A stretch of DNA of 64,000 bases from JBDRRP01 sp964446485. GTDB taxonomy: Bacteria; Desulfobacterota; Desulfobacteria; Desulfobacterales; JBDRRP01. The stretch lies in NCBI GenBank assembly GCA_964446485.1, contig CAYUOU010000001.1:173561-237560 (forward strand). Direction: 5' to 3'. A program made the position numbers and the translations under genes. The stretch's first letter is position 1. The number at the start of each line of letters is the position of its first letter. Below are positions 34,460 through 43,882 of the stretch, piece after piece. The notes under the pieces were generated by a model. The model was not told the DNA's origin and did no database searches. It saw only the letters and a program-made list of their open reading frames with translations.

Positions 34460-35065
34460 TCAATAGATAAAGTCGATGGTGTACCAATCGGTTTCGAAAT
34501 CCCAAAGAGACATAAAGAAAAGCACATAGTGCAGATTCAAAGGCAGGGTGCGCTTGCTAAGCTCCGCTTTGGCGCGAAGCTGGTATTGGGTACCCTTTTG
34601 AAGCCGCTCGAGCGCCACGATTTTCAGGCTGTCCACCTCCGACATAAGCTTCCGAGCCTCCGAGAGTGACTGGGTCACCTGAGCTTCGGACTCCCAGGAC
34701 CGTTGCACGGTAAAGGTTTTCTTCAGCTTGTCGAACTTGACGGTGTGGGTAATCTTTCGAGAAGCGATCTTCTTATTCAGCCACAGGCTCCTGACCTGGT
34801 GGAGATCGGCCATAAAAGAGAACGTCGCCGGTACGCCGCTTTGAATGGCGGTGGTCATCTCTTCGGTGAATGCACCTTCGACCGTGAGATACAGCAGCAG
34901 GTCGTCACGCGTGTTCGTGACCACCACATCGGAAAGTTGGGCCTCCTGCGCTGGCGCCAACGTCGGCACTAAAAGGCATCCAACAAACACCCAATAAGCG
35001 ACCGTATGTATAAAGGCGTATTGTCGCATCACTTTTTCAGCGGTCATCCTAGAAGCGGGTTTCAT
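34460..35065 (-). CDS. DUF4390 secreted protein
   Basis: Small exported protein matching DUF4390, a family commonly found directly upstream of NtrY-type kinases in Deltaproteobacteria. A signal peptide (RQYAFIHTVAYWVFVGCLL, cleavage after LAPAQ) precedes a beta-rich domain, and the C-terminus has the family-like LPLNLHYVLFFMSLWDFETD. Start uncertain: in-frame ATGs at 35080, 35065, 35047 and 35029 and a GTG at 35104 all lack a clear Shine-Dalgarno; 35029 gives the shortest signal peptide. It may modulate the NtrY periplasmic domain (inference). Confidence 0.8.
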   Translation of the reverse strand: MKPASRMTAEKVMRQYAFIHTVAYWVFVGCLLVPTLAPAQEAQLSDVVVTNTRDDLLLYLTVEGAFTEEMTTAIQSGVPATFSFMADLHQVRSLWLNKKIASRKITHTVKFDKLKKTFTVQRSWESEAQVTQSLSEARKLMSEVDSLKIVALERLQKGTQYQLRAKAELSKRTLPLNLHYVLFFMSLWDFETDWYTIDFIY

Positions 35066-35229
35066 GGCATTGCGCGCCATCAACGGGTCGCCAACGAAAG
35101 CCACTGATTTTCTGCCCGCATGGGCGTCCTGAGTGGCGGGCCATGCACCGCCATACGGCGGGATTAAGGCCTCTCAAAGGATCGATTCCATCGATCAATT
35201 TGTGCCCTCACTGTGTAGCGAAAGCCCGT

Positions 35230-36165
35230 TTAAATGGCAAGCCGATTCGGGGCGGGAGGCGCTGTGGAGATCGGACAGGCAACAGTCACCGTTTCCCACC
35301 TGTCCTTGTTGGTAAAAAATGCTTTCAGGAATTCATGATTGAAGGCGTGGCCTGATTTGACAACCTTGATGTGCCCCATCAATGGCATCCCCAGCAGGGA
35401 GAAATCACCGATGCAGTCCAGGATTTTATGCCGTACGAATTCATCCGGGTACCGAAGCCCTTCAGGATTGAGGACGCTGTCCTCATCGACAACGACGACG
35501 TTTTCCAGCGATCCTCCTTGGGCAAGGCCATAATTCTTCATGTACTCATAATCGTGCAGGAAGCCGAAGGTGCGGGCGCCGGCGATTTCTCTTTCAAAAA
35601 CCGTGTCGTTTACATCGATGGAAAGCGTCTGCCGGCCGATGAGGGGGTGGTCGTATTCGATGGTGCAGGTGATGCGAAAGGTCGCGTCCGGGTAGATGCC
35701 CACGAACCGCTCCTGGTCGCCAAATTCAATGGGTTCGTTGATCACGAAATAGCATCTGGCGCCTTCTTGGACACGGACCCCGGCAGAGCGGATCAGGGCA
35801 GTGAAGGGGCCCGCGCTGCCGTCCATGATCGGCATCTCGTGGGCGTCCAGTTCGACGGTGGCATTGTCGATACCCAGCCCGGCAAAAGCAGCCATGAGGT
35901 GCTCAATCGTCGAGACGATGAAACCATTATAGCCGATCACCGTGGCCAGACTGGTGTCCACTACGTTGTTGAAGTGAGCCGTCACACGAGGCGAGTCCAT
36001 CAAGTCCGATCGCATGAACTGAATCCCCTGATTACTTCGCGCCGGGTGAATGGACAGGTGAACTTCCCTGCCGGAATGCACCCCGATGCCTTTACAGGAA
36101 ACCGTTTTCGCGACGGTGCGTTGATAGGGTGGATTTTGCATGAACGGTATCAGCCTTTTTGCCAT
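35230..36165 (-). CDS. lpxC: UDP-3-O-acyl-N-acetylglucosamine deacetylase
   Basis: 311-aa zinc deacetylase, committed step of lipid A synthesis, showing a Gram-negative LPS outer membrane. Zinc ligands are in STIEHLMAAFAG and HKILDCIGD; the MDGSAGPF motif and the catalytic His in KSGHAFNHEFLKAF are present. QRTVAKTVSCKGIGVHSG is the usual start. Start taken at 36165 (CAGGC weakly upstream); an ATG at 36141 is possible. On the same strand as DUF4390-ntrYX but about 165 bp upstream of it. Confidence 0.96.
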   Translation of the reverse strand: MAKRLIPFMQNPPYQRTVAKTVSCKGIGVHSGREVHLSIHPARSNQGIQFMRSDLMDSPRVTAHFNNVVDTSLATVIGYNGFIVSTIEHLMAAFAGLGIDNATVELDAHEMPIMDGSAGPFTALIRSAGVRVQEGARCYFVINEPIEFGDQERFVGIYPDATFRITCTIEYDHPLIGRQTLSIDVNDTVFEREIAGARTFGFLHDYEYMKNYGLAQGGSLENVVVVDEDSVLNPEGLRYPDEFVRHKILDCIGDFSLLGMPLMGHIKVVKSGHAFNHEFLKAFFTNKDRWETVTVACPISTAPPAPNRLAI

Positions 36166-36586
36166 GCCTGTGGGTACGAGGAATCCGCCCTGCGTGCGGA
36201 TTCAACCGGCGCCGACGGCGTTTTCCGTGCCTAACACAGGGATAATGAAGTGTCAAACAACTATGGGTAGACATAATTACTTGATTTCTTTTGTTTTATC
36301 GGCATTGACGGCAGCGCTGCCCCTCGACGTGGCAAGCCCCGGAATTCCGCCCCTATGTTTGTGACCCGGGGCACATCGTGTTATGGTGGCTCCCGTTGTG
36401 AGGCCTTCCTTCCGGTGGCCATCCATGATGCCACTGTTGGTGCCGCCAGCGCCTCCTCGGCGCATCCATGCTGGTGCAGTTCAGCGCTCCTGGCGACAGC
36501 CTTGCGGCAACCGCAGGAATGTCGACCCGAGCGCGGTGTAACCTGTTGCCCGATCGTACCCCCCCCTCTTTTTTGCAGGAGCCCCT
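36166..36586. promoter_or_regulatory. Divergent gap between lpxC and the comM-like gene
   Basis: 421-bp region. On the minus strand a TTGACA-like -35 is visible in TTGTTTGACACTTCATTATC, about 100 bp before lpxC, but its -10 is poor. On the plus strand the last 60 bp carry C and T runs and the ribosome site GCAGGAG of the comM-like gene. Short frames here look non-coding. I see no RNA gene. Confidence 0.4.
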
Positions 36587-38125
36587 ATGCTTGCCAACGT
36601 TTTCAGCACAGCCGTTATCGGCGTGGATGCCAGTATTGTCGAAGTGGAGGTGGACATTGCGTCAGGGCTGCCGTCGCTGACCATTGTGGGGTTGCCGGAA
36701 GCCTCTGTCAAAGAGAGCCGCGAGCGCGTCAAGTCCGCCATCCAAAACTCCGGATTCCGCTTTCCCGATGATCGCATCACGGTCAACCTGGCACCCGCCA
36801 ACCTCAAAAAGGAAGGCACCGGGCTGGATCTTCCCATCGCCATGGGCGTGCTGGCAGCGACGGGCCTGGTCTCCCAGGGGCCGCTGAAAACATGCATGAT
36901 CTTGGGGGAACTGTCTCTGGACGGCCGGGTGAAACCCGTCACCGGTTCGCTGCCGGCGGCCATTGCCGCCCAGAAAAACGGGCTGTCAACGGTGATGGTG
37001 CCGGCCGGCAGTGCCGCCGAGGCGGCGGTGGTTGGCGGTATTGATGTCATTCCGCTGAATTATCTCTTTGAGGCGTTGGAATACGTCCGTGGGGAACGCA
37101 TCATCGAACCCGAGCGTACCTCGGTGGCAGCACTGCTGCAGCCCTCCCTGAAACCGGCGCACAATTTTTCAGAGGTCATGGGGCAGGAACTGGCCAAGCG
37201 GGCCCTGGAAATTGCCGCTGCAGGGGGACACAATCTGCTCATGATCGGGCCGCCCGGATCAGGAAAGACCATGCTGGCCAAGCGGTTGGCGGGCATCCTC
37301 CCGCCGCTCAGTTTCACCGAGGCGCTGGAAACCACCAAAATATACAGCGTCACAGGGCAGCTGAAGCCAGGCCAGGCGCTCATCACCCGTCGTCCCTTTC
37401 GTGCACCTCACCACACCATCTCCGATGCGGGCCTCATCGGCGGCGGCCATCTACCCAGGCCCGGTGAGGTGAGTCTTGCCCATAACGGCGTGTTGTTCTT
37501 AGACGAACTGCCGGAATATAAAAAGCATGTCCTGGAGGTGCTGCGGCAACCCCTGGAGGATCGGCAAGTCTCCATCGCCCGCGCCGCCATGTCACTGACC
37601 TATCCGGCGGCAGTCATGCTGGTGGCCGCCATGAATCCATGCCCGTGCGGTTATCTCACCGACCGCAAGCATGCCTGCCGCTGCACGCCGACACAAATCC
37701 ACCGATACCGTGCCAAGGTGTCGGGACCGCTGCTTGACCGCATCGACATCCATGTCCCGGTGCCCGCAGTGCCGTGGAAGGACCTTCAGGAGGTGCGGCC
37801 GGCGGAATCCTCCCAAATCATTCAACAACGCGTGGCCTACGCCCGCCAGCGCCAGATCGCGCGGTTCACGGGCGGAGGCATCCACTGCAACGCCAGGATG
37901 GGAAACCGCCATGTACGCCGGTTCTGCTCCATCGATGCGGCCTCCAGCCGACTGCTGGAAACCGCTGTGGACAAGCTCGGGCTCTCTGCGCGCGCCTACC
38001 ACCGCATCCTCAAGATTGCCCGAACCATTGCCGATCTGGCCGATAGTGACACCGTCGGCGCCACCCATGTGGCCGAAGCCATCCAATATCGAAGCCTTGA
38101 CCGTAAAAGGGAACTGCTCGGCTGA
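36587..38125 (+). CDS. comM: YifB/ComM-family Mg-chelatase-like AAA ATPase
   Basis: 512-aa protein of the YifB/ComM family; ComM is a branch-migration helicase in natural transformation. The N-terminal Lon-S5-like domain (VFSTAVIGVDASIVEVEVDIASGLPS in two parts; GLPEASVKESRERVKSAI) is followed by AAA+ with GPPGSGKTMLAKRL, VLFLDELPEY and a C-terminal Mg_chelatase_C domain (SARAYHRILKIARTIADL) plus the Cys cluster NPCPCGYLTDRKHACRC. Length is normal. Start supported by GCAGGAG. DNA uptake genes are not nearby. Confidence 0.94.
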   Translation: MLANVFSTAVIGVDASIVEVEVDIASGLPSLTIVGLPEASVKESRERVKSAIQNSGFRFPDDRITVNLAPANLKKEGTGLDLPIAMGVLAATGLVSQGPLKTCMILGELSLDGRVKPVTGSLPAAIAAQKNGLSTVMVPAGSAAEAAVVGGIDVIPLNYLFEALEYVRGERIIEPERTSVAALLQPSLKPAHNFSEVMGQELAKRALEIAAAGGHNLLMIGPPGSGKTMLAKRLAGILPPLSFTEALETTKIYSVTGQLKPGQALITRRPFRAPHHTISDAGLIGGGHLPRPGEVSLAHNGVLFLDELPEYKKHVLEVLRQPLEDRQVSIARAAMSLTYPAAVMLVAAMNPCPCGYLTDRKHACRCTPTQIHRYRAKVSGPLLDRIDIHVPVPAVPWKDLQEVRPAESSQIIQQRVAYARQRQIARFTGGGIHCNARMGNRHVRRFCSIDAASSRLLETAVDKLGLSARAYHRILKIARTIADLADSDTVGATHVAEAIQYRSLDRKRELLG

Positions 38126-38183
38126 TTCCGTGATATTGCCTTACCCGCGGAGTTGGTATATTGAGGCTGGCAAGGTGGATCGT

Positions 38184-39365
38184 ATGAAAAAAGGGCTACA
38201 AACATCACCATCTATCTGGATGATCGCGGATGGGCGGTTCATCACCGGCATCACGCCATTGCGCCATATCGGCAGCCCCACCGGACCGGTGAAGGCTTAT
38301 GATATCTCCGACATCGCCCGTTACCTTCTGGACCCTTCGCCCATCGATATTCAAAAACCCCTCGTCGGGGCGGAAGTTCACCCCCTCCAGCCCGTCGGCA
38401 ACCGATGGCGCCGGCGACTGCGCCGGTGGCTGCCCGGCGTTTGCCACGGTGCCCTCCGGGACGCGCACATTCCTGCCGCCACGCTGCTCACCGATTTTTC
38501 CAGCCGCAAGCCGCCGCTGCAGACCGGTGACCTTGAGCGCCATTTCGAGGATATTTACGCCGCCCTGAGACCTTACGACACGTTCAATCAGGAGCTGACG
38601 GGCCTGGACCTCACTGGCGTAAAGGACGTTTATGGCATCTGTGAAGACGCCGCCGGCAACCGGTCGCCGCTGGGGCTTCAGGGGTCGCTATCGGAAAAAA
38701 TCGACTTCCTCCAGCAGCACGTGGGCACTACCGTCAGGGTTCGAATGGAAAACGTTCAGGTATCGGATGGCCTTTTTGAAATGAGCGGCTTTGATTTCAC
38801 GCAATATCGTCCGGAAGTTCGCCACCGGATGGTGAAATTCCATTACGGCAGCAAGATAAAAGCCTGCGTCGTGTCACCGGAGGGCCGCCCCGATTTCTGG
38901 GTAAAAGATGTTGCGGTGATTCGCTACTTGCAGCTGGCAGAACAGTCGATCCGTATCAACGACAAGTTCGAGGAAGCCCTGGCACGGTGTACGAGCGGCC
39001 GGGCGCGTCCCATGAAGCTCATGTTCAATTCAGATCTCGAAATCGACTACTCCCAGGCTGATCTTCCCCGGGTCTTTCAGGAAGCCTTTGCCGCCCACCG
39101 AATCGAAGCCGCGCAGCGCGACGCCGTCAAGCGGGCGCTCAACAACATGCAGATCGGCATCTCTTTCAACTACGTCCCGGATCATAGCGCCGGTGAAGAG
39201 AAACTGTGCACGGACATTTCCGTCATGCAGGACATTCGCGCGCTGGATTCCATCAAAGCGCGCCTTCCCAATGTCTACTCGGAAATCACCAAACGCTCCC
39301 TGGCATCGGAGGCCGGCAAGTATTATCTGCTTGAAGCCATTCGCGGGATCCGCCATGCCCAGTGA
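38184..39365 (+). CDS. Unrecognised 393-aa protein paired with LonB-type protease
   Basis: I do not recognise a family. The protein is soluble, without signal peptide or clear membrane helix. Residues 60-90 are very basic (NRWRRRLRRWL). The middle is mixed alpha/beta, and the last 100 residues are helical and charged. Start at 38184 with AAGGTGG upstream; a longer frame runs back inside comM and is a shadow. The stop overlaps the start of the membrane LonB gene by 11 bp, so the two are translationally coupled. It may be an adaptor, regulator or substrate of the protease (inference). Confidence 0.8.
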   Translation: MKKGLQTSPSIWMIADGRFITGITPLRHIGSPTGPVKAYDISDIARYLLDPSPIDIQKPLVGAEVHPLQPVGNRWRRRLRRWLPGVCHGALRDAHIPAATLLTDFSSRKPPLQTGDLERHFEDIYAALRPYDTFNQELTGLDLTGVKDVYGICEDAAGNRSPLGLQGSLSEKIDFLQQHVGTTVRVRMENVQVSDGLFEMSGFDFTQYRPEVRHRMVKFHYGSKIKACVVSPEGRPDFWVKDVAVIRYLQLAEQSIRINDKFEEALARCTSGRARPMKLMFNSDLEIDYSQADLPRVFQEAFAAHRIEAAQRDAVKRALNNMQIGISFNYVPDHSAGEEKLCTDISVMQDIRALDSIKARLPNVYSEITKRSLASEAGKYYLLEAIRGIRHAQ

Positions 39366-41628
39366 ATACCAAGAGCAGGACTATCAATGGATCCAGGAGC
39401 TGAGGCACTACCCCGAGGCACTCAGCCGACAGCTCGAAGCATTCGATCACACCGGGCAAGTTACCATTCCCGAAGATCCCATCGAGCGGGTCGTCTTCCA
39501 GGACAGGGCTAAAGCCGCGATACGGAAAGTGGCTCAGAACAAGGGGCACATCCTCATGGTGGGCCGGCCCGGAACGGGCAAATCACTGCTGGCCGAAATG
39601 TTCAGAGAGGTGCTGGAAAAATCCATCGGTGACTACATCCGCCCCAGAGAGGCCATCGTTGCCTACCCCGGTAAAGACCGCCATCATATCCGTGTGGCTT
39701 ATGAGCTCCCAGAAAAAATCGGTCGTCGCATCGACACGCTTAAAGAGGACGTCGAGACCGCCGCCGGCAACGTGGGCGAATTCAACCTGGACGAGCAGGT
39801 GCGCTCGGTGGGCCGCGTGAAAAACTGGCTGATTGCCGCTGCCCTTGCCAGCGGCATCGCCGGATTCTGGCTCCCACAAGCGTTTTTGGTGACAGGGCTC
39901 ACCGGCATCGGGGCCATCTTCATGTTTATCCAGCAAAACAATCACCGCGCCCAGGAAAGTATCCAGCGGGAAAACCAGGGCGGCCGGCAAAATGCCATCA
40001 AGCATGTGCAGGATCTCGTGCCCGAAGTCCTCTACGACCCCCGCAAAGACCGGGAGCTGATGGTTCGCATCGCCGAACCCGACGCCCGCAACATGAAGGG
40101 TGGTTTTCGCCACGACCCCTATCAGTCCGGCACCCTTCACACACCCTCACACAAACGGGCCTTTCTCGGTGCCCATGCCACCGCGCCCATCATTTACATC
40201 GACGAGTTGAAGACACTGATCAAAGCGGGATATATGCCGGACCTGCTCGAAATCATGCAGAACAAGCACTACACCCTGGAAGGGGGGCGGCATGCGGGCA
40301 GCGGATCAGCGGACCGGGCTGAAACGCCCATCCGGGCGGACAACATATTCATCGCCTGCTGCAACCATGACACCCTGCGCCACCTTCAAGAGGAAGGTGA
40401 CGGCGCCTTTTTGAGTCGCATCGAAGACCAGGGGGAGATCATCCTCATGGACAGCGCCGTACCGGAAACTCCGGAGACCCTTCGACAGACCACCCAATAT
40501 GTGAAGCAGGAGATCGATCGACTCGGGGAAGAGTTTCAACGGGTGTGGGGGAAAATCATCGATCTGGAAGGCCACGACGGCGTCCGCAAGCGGAGCGAAC
40601 ACATTTTCGGCCGCTCATTGCCCGATGACTACACGTTGGAGCAGCGCGAGTTTTCTCGCGGCGCCGTCATGGAAATCGTCAAGGAGCTGCGGTGCCGTGC
40701 GGCGGACGGTAAACTCAGCTGCCTCCTGCGACCGGTCAACGGCATCATCCGATCAGCCGAATACGAGGCCATCCTGGAAAATGCGCCGCTGGTGGAAGCC
40801 GCCCATGTCCACAAAGCCCTGGTCGAACACCTCAGCATCGAAGGGGAGATGTCGCGAGAGCTGCTCACCCACAAGAAGGACTTGAAAAAATATATCACCA
40901 CCATGTCCGACAGCATCGGTTACGTGGTTGGCCTGGCCGTGACCACGAGCCGTTCCAGCGGCCAGATGTTCGGCCAGCCGCTGCCCATACATTGTCAGAT
41001 CAATGCTGGCGGCACCGATGTGGTGATCGCGCCGGGCAAGCTCGGCGACATCGCCAAAGCGGCGGCGCAAAACGTCCGGGCATCCATCAAAAAGGTGTTT
41101 AAAAAGATCGGGGCGCCCTATGTGGGCTACGAAATGCACGTGGAATACATCCAGGCCCATGGCGGCGTGGAGGGGGACAGTGCGTCCGTTGCCATGGATA
41201 TTGGACTGATTTCGGATTATATCAAGCAGCCGGTTAATCAGAAATTCGGCCTCACGGGATCCCTTACCGGTGACATCATATTGGCCGTCGGCGGGGTAAC
41301 AGAAAAAATTCGCTCCATCATGGACGCGGGGCTCGGCATGGAAGGCGCCTGCATCCCCTGGCAGAACAAGCACGACATCCAGCCCCTGCTGATCAATACC
41401 GACTCGGAATTCATCCTGTGCGATGGCATTCCCGGCATCCGCATCTTCCGCGGACCGGATCGAAGCGACCCCTTTGACATCTATTTCTGCAAGACCAAGT
41501 ACAGCGTTTACACCATCCTCATGGGGCTTGATCGTGAGGCCGTGGAACAGCGGATGGCTGAACGCTGCCGCAAAGACCACGATCTGATCCGCGCCATGAC
41601 GGCCGACCCGTCACCATCCTGCAACTGA
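39355..41628 (+). CDS. Membrane-anchored LonB-type ATP-dependent protease
   Basis: 757-aa Lon-family protease of the archaeal/LonB type rather than classical Lon: no N-terminal LAN domain, and a hydrophobic insertion (about 157-193, two transmembrane helices) sits between Walker A (GRPGTGKS, 70-77) and Walker B (IIYIDELKTL, about 279-288). The C-terminal S16 domain has the catalytic Ser609 (EGDSAS) and Lys651 (GGVTEKI). It would sit in the inner membrane with both domains facing the cytoplasm and degrade membrane or misfolded proteins. Start overlaps the preceding gene by 11 bp. Confidence 0.9.
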   Translation: MPSEYQEQDYQWIQELRHYPEALSRQLEAFDHTGQVTIPEDPIERVVFQDRAKAAIRKVAQNKGHILMVGRPGTGKSLLAEMFREVLEKSIGDYIRPREAIVAYPGKDRHHIRVAYELPEKIGRRIDTLKEDVETAAGNVGEFNLDEQVRSVGRVKNWLIAAALASGIAGFWLPQAFLVTGLTGIGAIFMFIQQNNHRAQESIQRENQGGRQNAIKHVQDLVPEVLYDPRKDRELMVRIAEPDARNMKGGFRHDPYQSGTLHTPSHKRAFLGAHATAPIIYIDELKTLIKAGYMPDLLEIMQNKHYTLEGGRHAGSGSADRAETPIRADNIFIACCNHDTLRHLQEEGDGAFLSRIEDQGEIILMDSAVPETPETLRQTTQYVKQEIDRLGEEFQRVWGKIIDLEGHDGVRKRSEHIFGRSLPDDYTLEQREFSRGAVMEIVKELRCRAADGKLSCLLRPVNGIIRSAEYEAILENAPLVEAAHVHKALVEHLSIEGEMSRELLTHKKDLKKYITTMSDSIGYVVGLAVTTSRSSGQMFGQPLPIHCQINAGGTDVVIAPGKLGDIAKAAAQNVRASIKKVFKKIGAPYVGYEMHVEYIQAHGGVEGDSASVAMDIGLISDYIKQPVNQKFGLTGSLTGDIILAVGGVTEKIRSIMDAGLGMEGACIPWQNKHDIQPLLINTDSEFILCDGIPGIRIFRGPDRSDPFDIYFCKTKYSVYTILMGLDREAVEQRMAERCRKDHDLIRAMTADPSPSCN

Positions 41629-41716
41629 TCAGAGCATGCGCCGGCATACTGGACCGGTACCGTTGACGGGGTGTTGAAAGGACCGTTACCGCCGTATGGC
41701 CAGGCGCAATGGTTTT

Positions 41717-42349
41717 TCAACAGCCTGGCAAATCCTCGACCCAACGGCCACACAGGCCGGCGGCCAACCTCGCACCCAGAATGGCCACGCATTCCATGTC
41801 CAGGTAGGTCTCCGTCCGCCTTTCGAAAAGGACGCGGCTCTCGGCCCTGAATTCATCATCGGCGTCATTGAACAGCAGCAGCATCCCGATTCTCGGCAGC
41901 GCTTCGAAGCGAAAAGCCACATCGTAGGCCAGGGGTTCCCCATAAGGCGTTCCGGACATGACCGCGGCCGCGATCGGCAGATCATTTCGGCGCCCGGCGT
42001 AGCCCTTCGCGATGGCCCCTTCAACGTTGTCGGCATAGTATTTCAGCAACGGGCCGGCGTCCTTGAAATCGCGATAGGCGGTCCATTCCGTGCGTTCATC
42101 CGGTACCTCGGGGCACATGATCAGATAGCGGCTCAGCAAAACGCAGACATCGAATGCCGCCGGGCGGCGTTCCGCATCGACAATATCATCCGGCGTCACG
42201 GTAAAGGTGCGGTGAAAGAGGCGTATTTCAAAACCTTCCGGAACGGCGGCAACGCCCAACGCCTCAGCGGTCCCAGTGATATCCGCGCCGTTGATCAACG
42301 CCAGGTAAGCGGCGCGCGTCTGTTGAAAAACCGGCGACACCTCCGTCAT
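41717..42349 (-). CDS. DUF3786 protein
   Basis: 210-aa soluble protein matching DUF3786, found mainly in anaerobic bacteria and archaea and sometimes linked to corrinoid/acetyl-CoA pathway proteins. Typical elements: PEGFEIRLFHRTFTVTPDD, a central LLSRYLIMC, RDFKDAGPLLKYYADNVEG and the LPRIGMLLLFNDADDEF strand. No catalytic motif is evident. It is alone between the LonB-type gene (convergent) and a zinc-ribbon gene (divergent). Function unknown. Confidence 0.8.
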   Translation of the reverse strand: MTEVSPVFQQTRAAYLALINGADITGTAEALGVAAVPEGFEIRLFHRTFTVTPDDIVDAERRPAAFDVCVLLSRYLIMCPEVPDERTEWTAYRDFKDAGPLLKYYADNVEGAIAKGYAGRRNDLPIAAAVMSGTPYGEPLAYDVAFRFEALPRIGMLLLFNDADDEFRAESRVLFERRTETYLDMECVAILGARLAAGLCGRWVEDLPGC

Positions 42350-42513
42350 CGGAACCTCCTTTCATAATTTGGGTGGTTACCTGCGGCACCAGCGGCTGCC
42401 CCGCCACCGGCCGACCCGGGTTTGACAAAAAGCATTTGGGCCTTAGGTTGAATCGCTAATCGCTCAAAACCCTTAATGTCAGGGCTATTCTAAAATTCTG
42501 AACTGGAGAGACA

Positions 42514-43191
42514 ATGGATTTCGAAACAAGGGACCAAGTACTTGAGCGGGTGCTTCACATGGAAAAACCCCGCTGCCCTCACTGCAACGAGGAGATGAGC
42601 CTCTGGGAGGTTCCCCCGGTAAACTTCAGCGACGGTCTTGGGTGGGGCGAGCCGTTTCTTTTCATGTGCTTCAACGACGCGTGCAGCTGTTATTCCCAGG
42701 GGTGGGACCATATGGAAAAAACCATGGCCCACAAGGCATCTTACAGGTGCTTTAGCTATCCCAGCAATGGCCGATTTGAAGTCATGCCGGTATTCAGTTC
42801 TCAAGGCGCCACGGGACAGATCATCGACGACCAGATCGTGGCTCATGAGGAAGCGCTCAAGGCCGCCACCAAAAAGGGGTTTTCCATTCTCGCCTCGTGC
42901 TACGTGGATAAAGACGGCCCCACAACACTGCGACTGCTACTGGATCCTGCGGAGCCGGCTCGGGTTCGGCTGAAGGCGGCTGAAATGATCGGGGATATCG
43001 GAGGACTAGATGCCATCGAGCCCTTGCGAAACCTCAAAACCGGCAACGATCTCGTCGACGAACAGCTGGTCAAATCGGTGGCAACCATTCACAAACGCTA
43101 TTTTACACGGGAGTGCCCGTTCTGCGCAGAAATTATCAAGGAACGGGCCAAGATCTGCAAGCATTGCAACCAAACCGTGGCGGGCTGTTGA
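42514..43191 (+). CDS. Zinc ribbon-HEAT-zinc ribbon hypothetical protein
   Basis: 225-aa protein. An N-terminal Cys-rich module (PRCPHCNEEMSLWEVPPV, then FMCFNDACSCY) is followed by a spacer, a HEAT-like repeat (about 150-190; ARVRLKAAEMIGDIGGLDAI) and a C-terminal zinc ribbon CxxC-X10-CxxC (CPFCAEIIKERAKICKHC). Start with GGAGAGACA upstream. The ends could bind RNA, DNA or protein. A TTGACA about 90 bp upstream (42422) may be the -35. Family not known to me. Confidence 0.8.
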   Translation: MDFETRDQVLERVLHMEKPRCPHCNEEMSLWEVPPVNFSDGLGWGEPFLFMCFNDACSCYSQGWDHMEKTMAHKASYRCFSYPSNGRFEVMPVFSSQGATGQIIDDQIVAHEEALKAATKKGFSILASCYVDKDGPTTLRLLLDPAEPARVRLKAAEMIGDIGGLDAIEPLRNLKTGNDLVDEQLVKSVATIHKRYFTRECPFCAEIIKERAKICKHCNQTVAGC

Positions 43192-43242
43192 AATCCCCGC
43201 CATCTCTACCCCGACGTTGCCAGACGAGTAGACCCCCTCAGA

Positions 43243-43291
43243 AACGCTGCGGCGCGAGACGGCATGCGGCCGTCGTGACGCGGCGTTTTTT
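43243..43291 (+). terminator. Intrinsic terminator after the zinc-ribbon gene
   Basis: Hairpin with outer stem AACGCTGCG / CGCGGCGTT (one wobble) and inner stem GACGGC-ATGCG-GCCGTC, followed by TTTTTT. Placed 50 bp after the stop of the rightward gene and before a convergent gene. Confidence 0.85.
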
Positions 43292-43324
43292 CCTGGCGAA
43301 ACCGTCCATGGCACCATTCGTCCT

Positions 43325-43867
43325 TCATTTCAAGTGACGGGCAGCGTTGACGTTCATGCTGTCGTAGGTGCGAAACACCAACCGTTCTTTCTCCAGCTTG
43401 GCGGCTGACAACGGCTCAGGGTCATATGTGTTGAAGGCGGCTTCCAGCGCTGCCCGAGAATGGACGGCGTCCAGGCCTTCGCCGATGGGCCTGCCGCTAA
43501 CTGCGTCAAGCACGACGGCGGTCCTGCCGTCAGAGACCATGGCTATGGGAAGTGGCGTCTGCCCCACCAGGCGGGCGGCTGCCACGGCTTCGCGCTCCCT
43601 GGATCCCAAGGAGCCCGCCGCACACTTGACCGCCATCAATGGCCGCCCGGCGGCGTTGACCACTAGGTCCACGGTGGATCGGTACATTTCTCCGGCGACC
43701 TCGAAAGCAATGGGGACGTCAACGGCGATGTTTTCTCGGGCATACCCCTTTTCTTCGACAAGAAATTTCTCCACCATCTGTCGGTTTTCTTCGGACCCCA
43801 CCAGCGGCACCGGTAGACCGGTGATATAATCGGGAACCGTCTCATAGGGTTTTATGATGTCCGTCAT
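43325..43867 (-). CDS. HsdR N-terminal-like (restriction endonuclease-fold) protein
   Basis: 180-aa protein resembling the N-terminal domain of type I restriction R subunits (HSDR_N), here stand-alone. ENRQMVEKFLVEEKGYARENI and RSTVDLVVNAAGRPLMAVKC correspond to the PD-(D/E)xK core; Asp and Lys are present but the middle acidic residue is not obvious (MAVKC), so nuclease activity is doubtful. No hsdM or hsdS is nearby. It lies 16 bp upstream of the gpmI stop region on the same strand, as the last gene after gpmI. Confidence 0.75.
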   Translation of the reverse strand: MTDIIKPYETVPDYITGLPVPLVGSEENRQMVEKFLVEEKGYARENIAVDVPIAFEVAGEMYRSTVDLVVNAAGRPLMAVKCAAGSLGSREREAVAAARLVGQTPLPIAMVSDGRTAVVLDAVSGRPIGEGLDAVHSRAALEAAFNTYDPEPLSAAKLEKERLVFRTYDSMNVNAARHLK

Positions 43868-43882
43868 TGAAGTCCCCTAAGT

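Noticed and set aside
43325..43867. Restriction-modification system
   Set aside because: Only an HsdR-N-like domain protein is present, with a doubtful active site and no methylase or specificity gene; not a restriction system.
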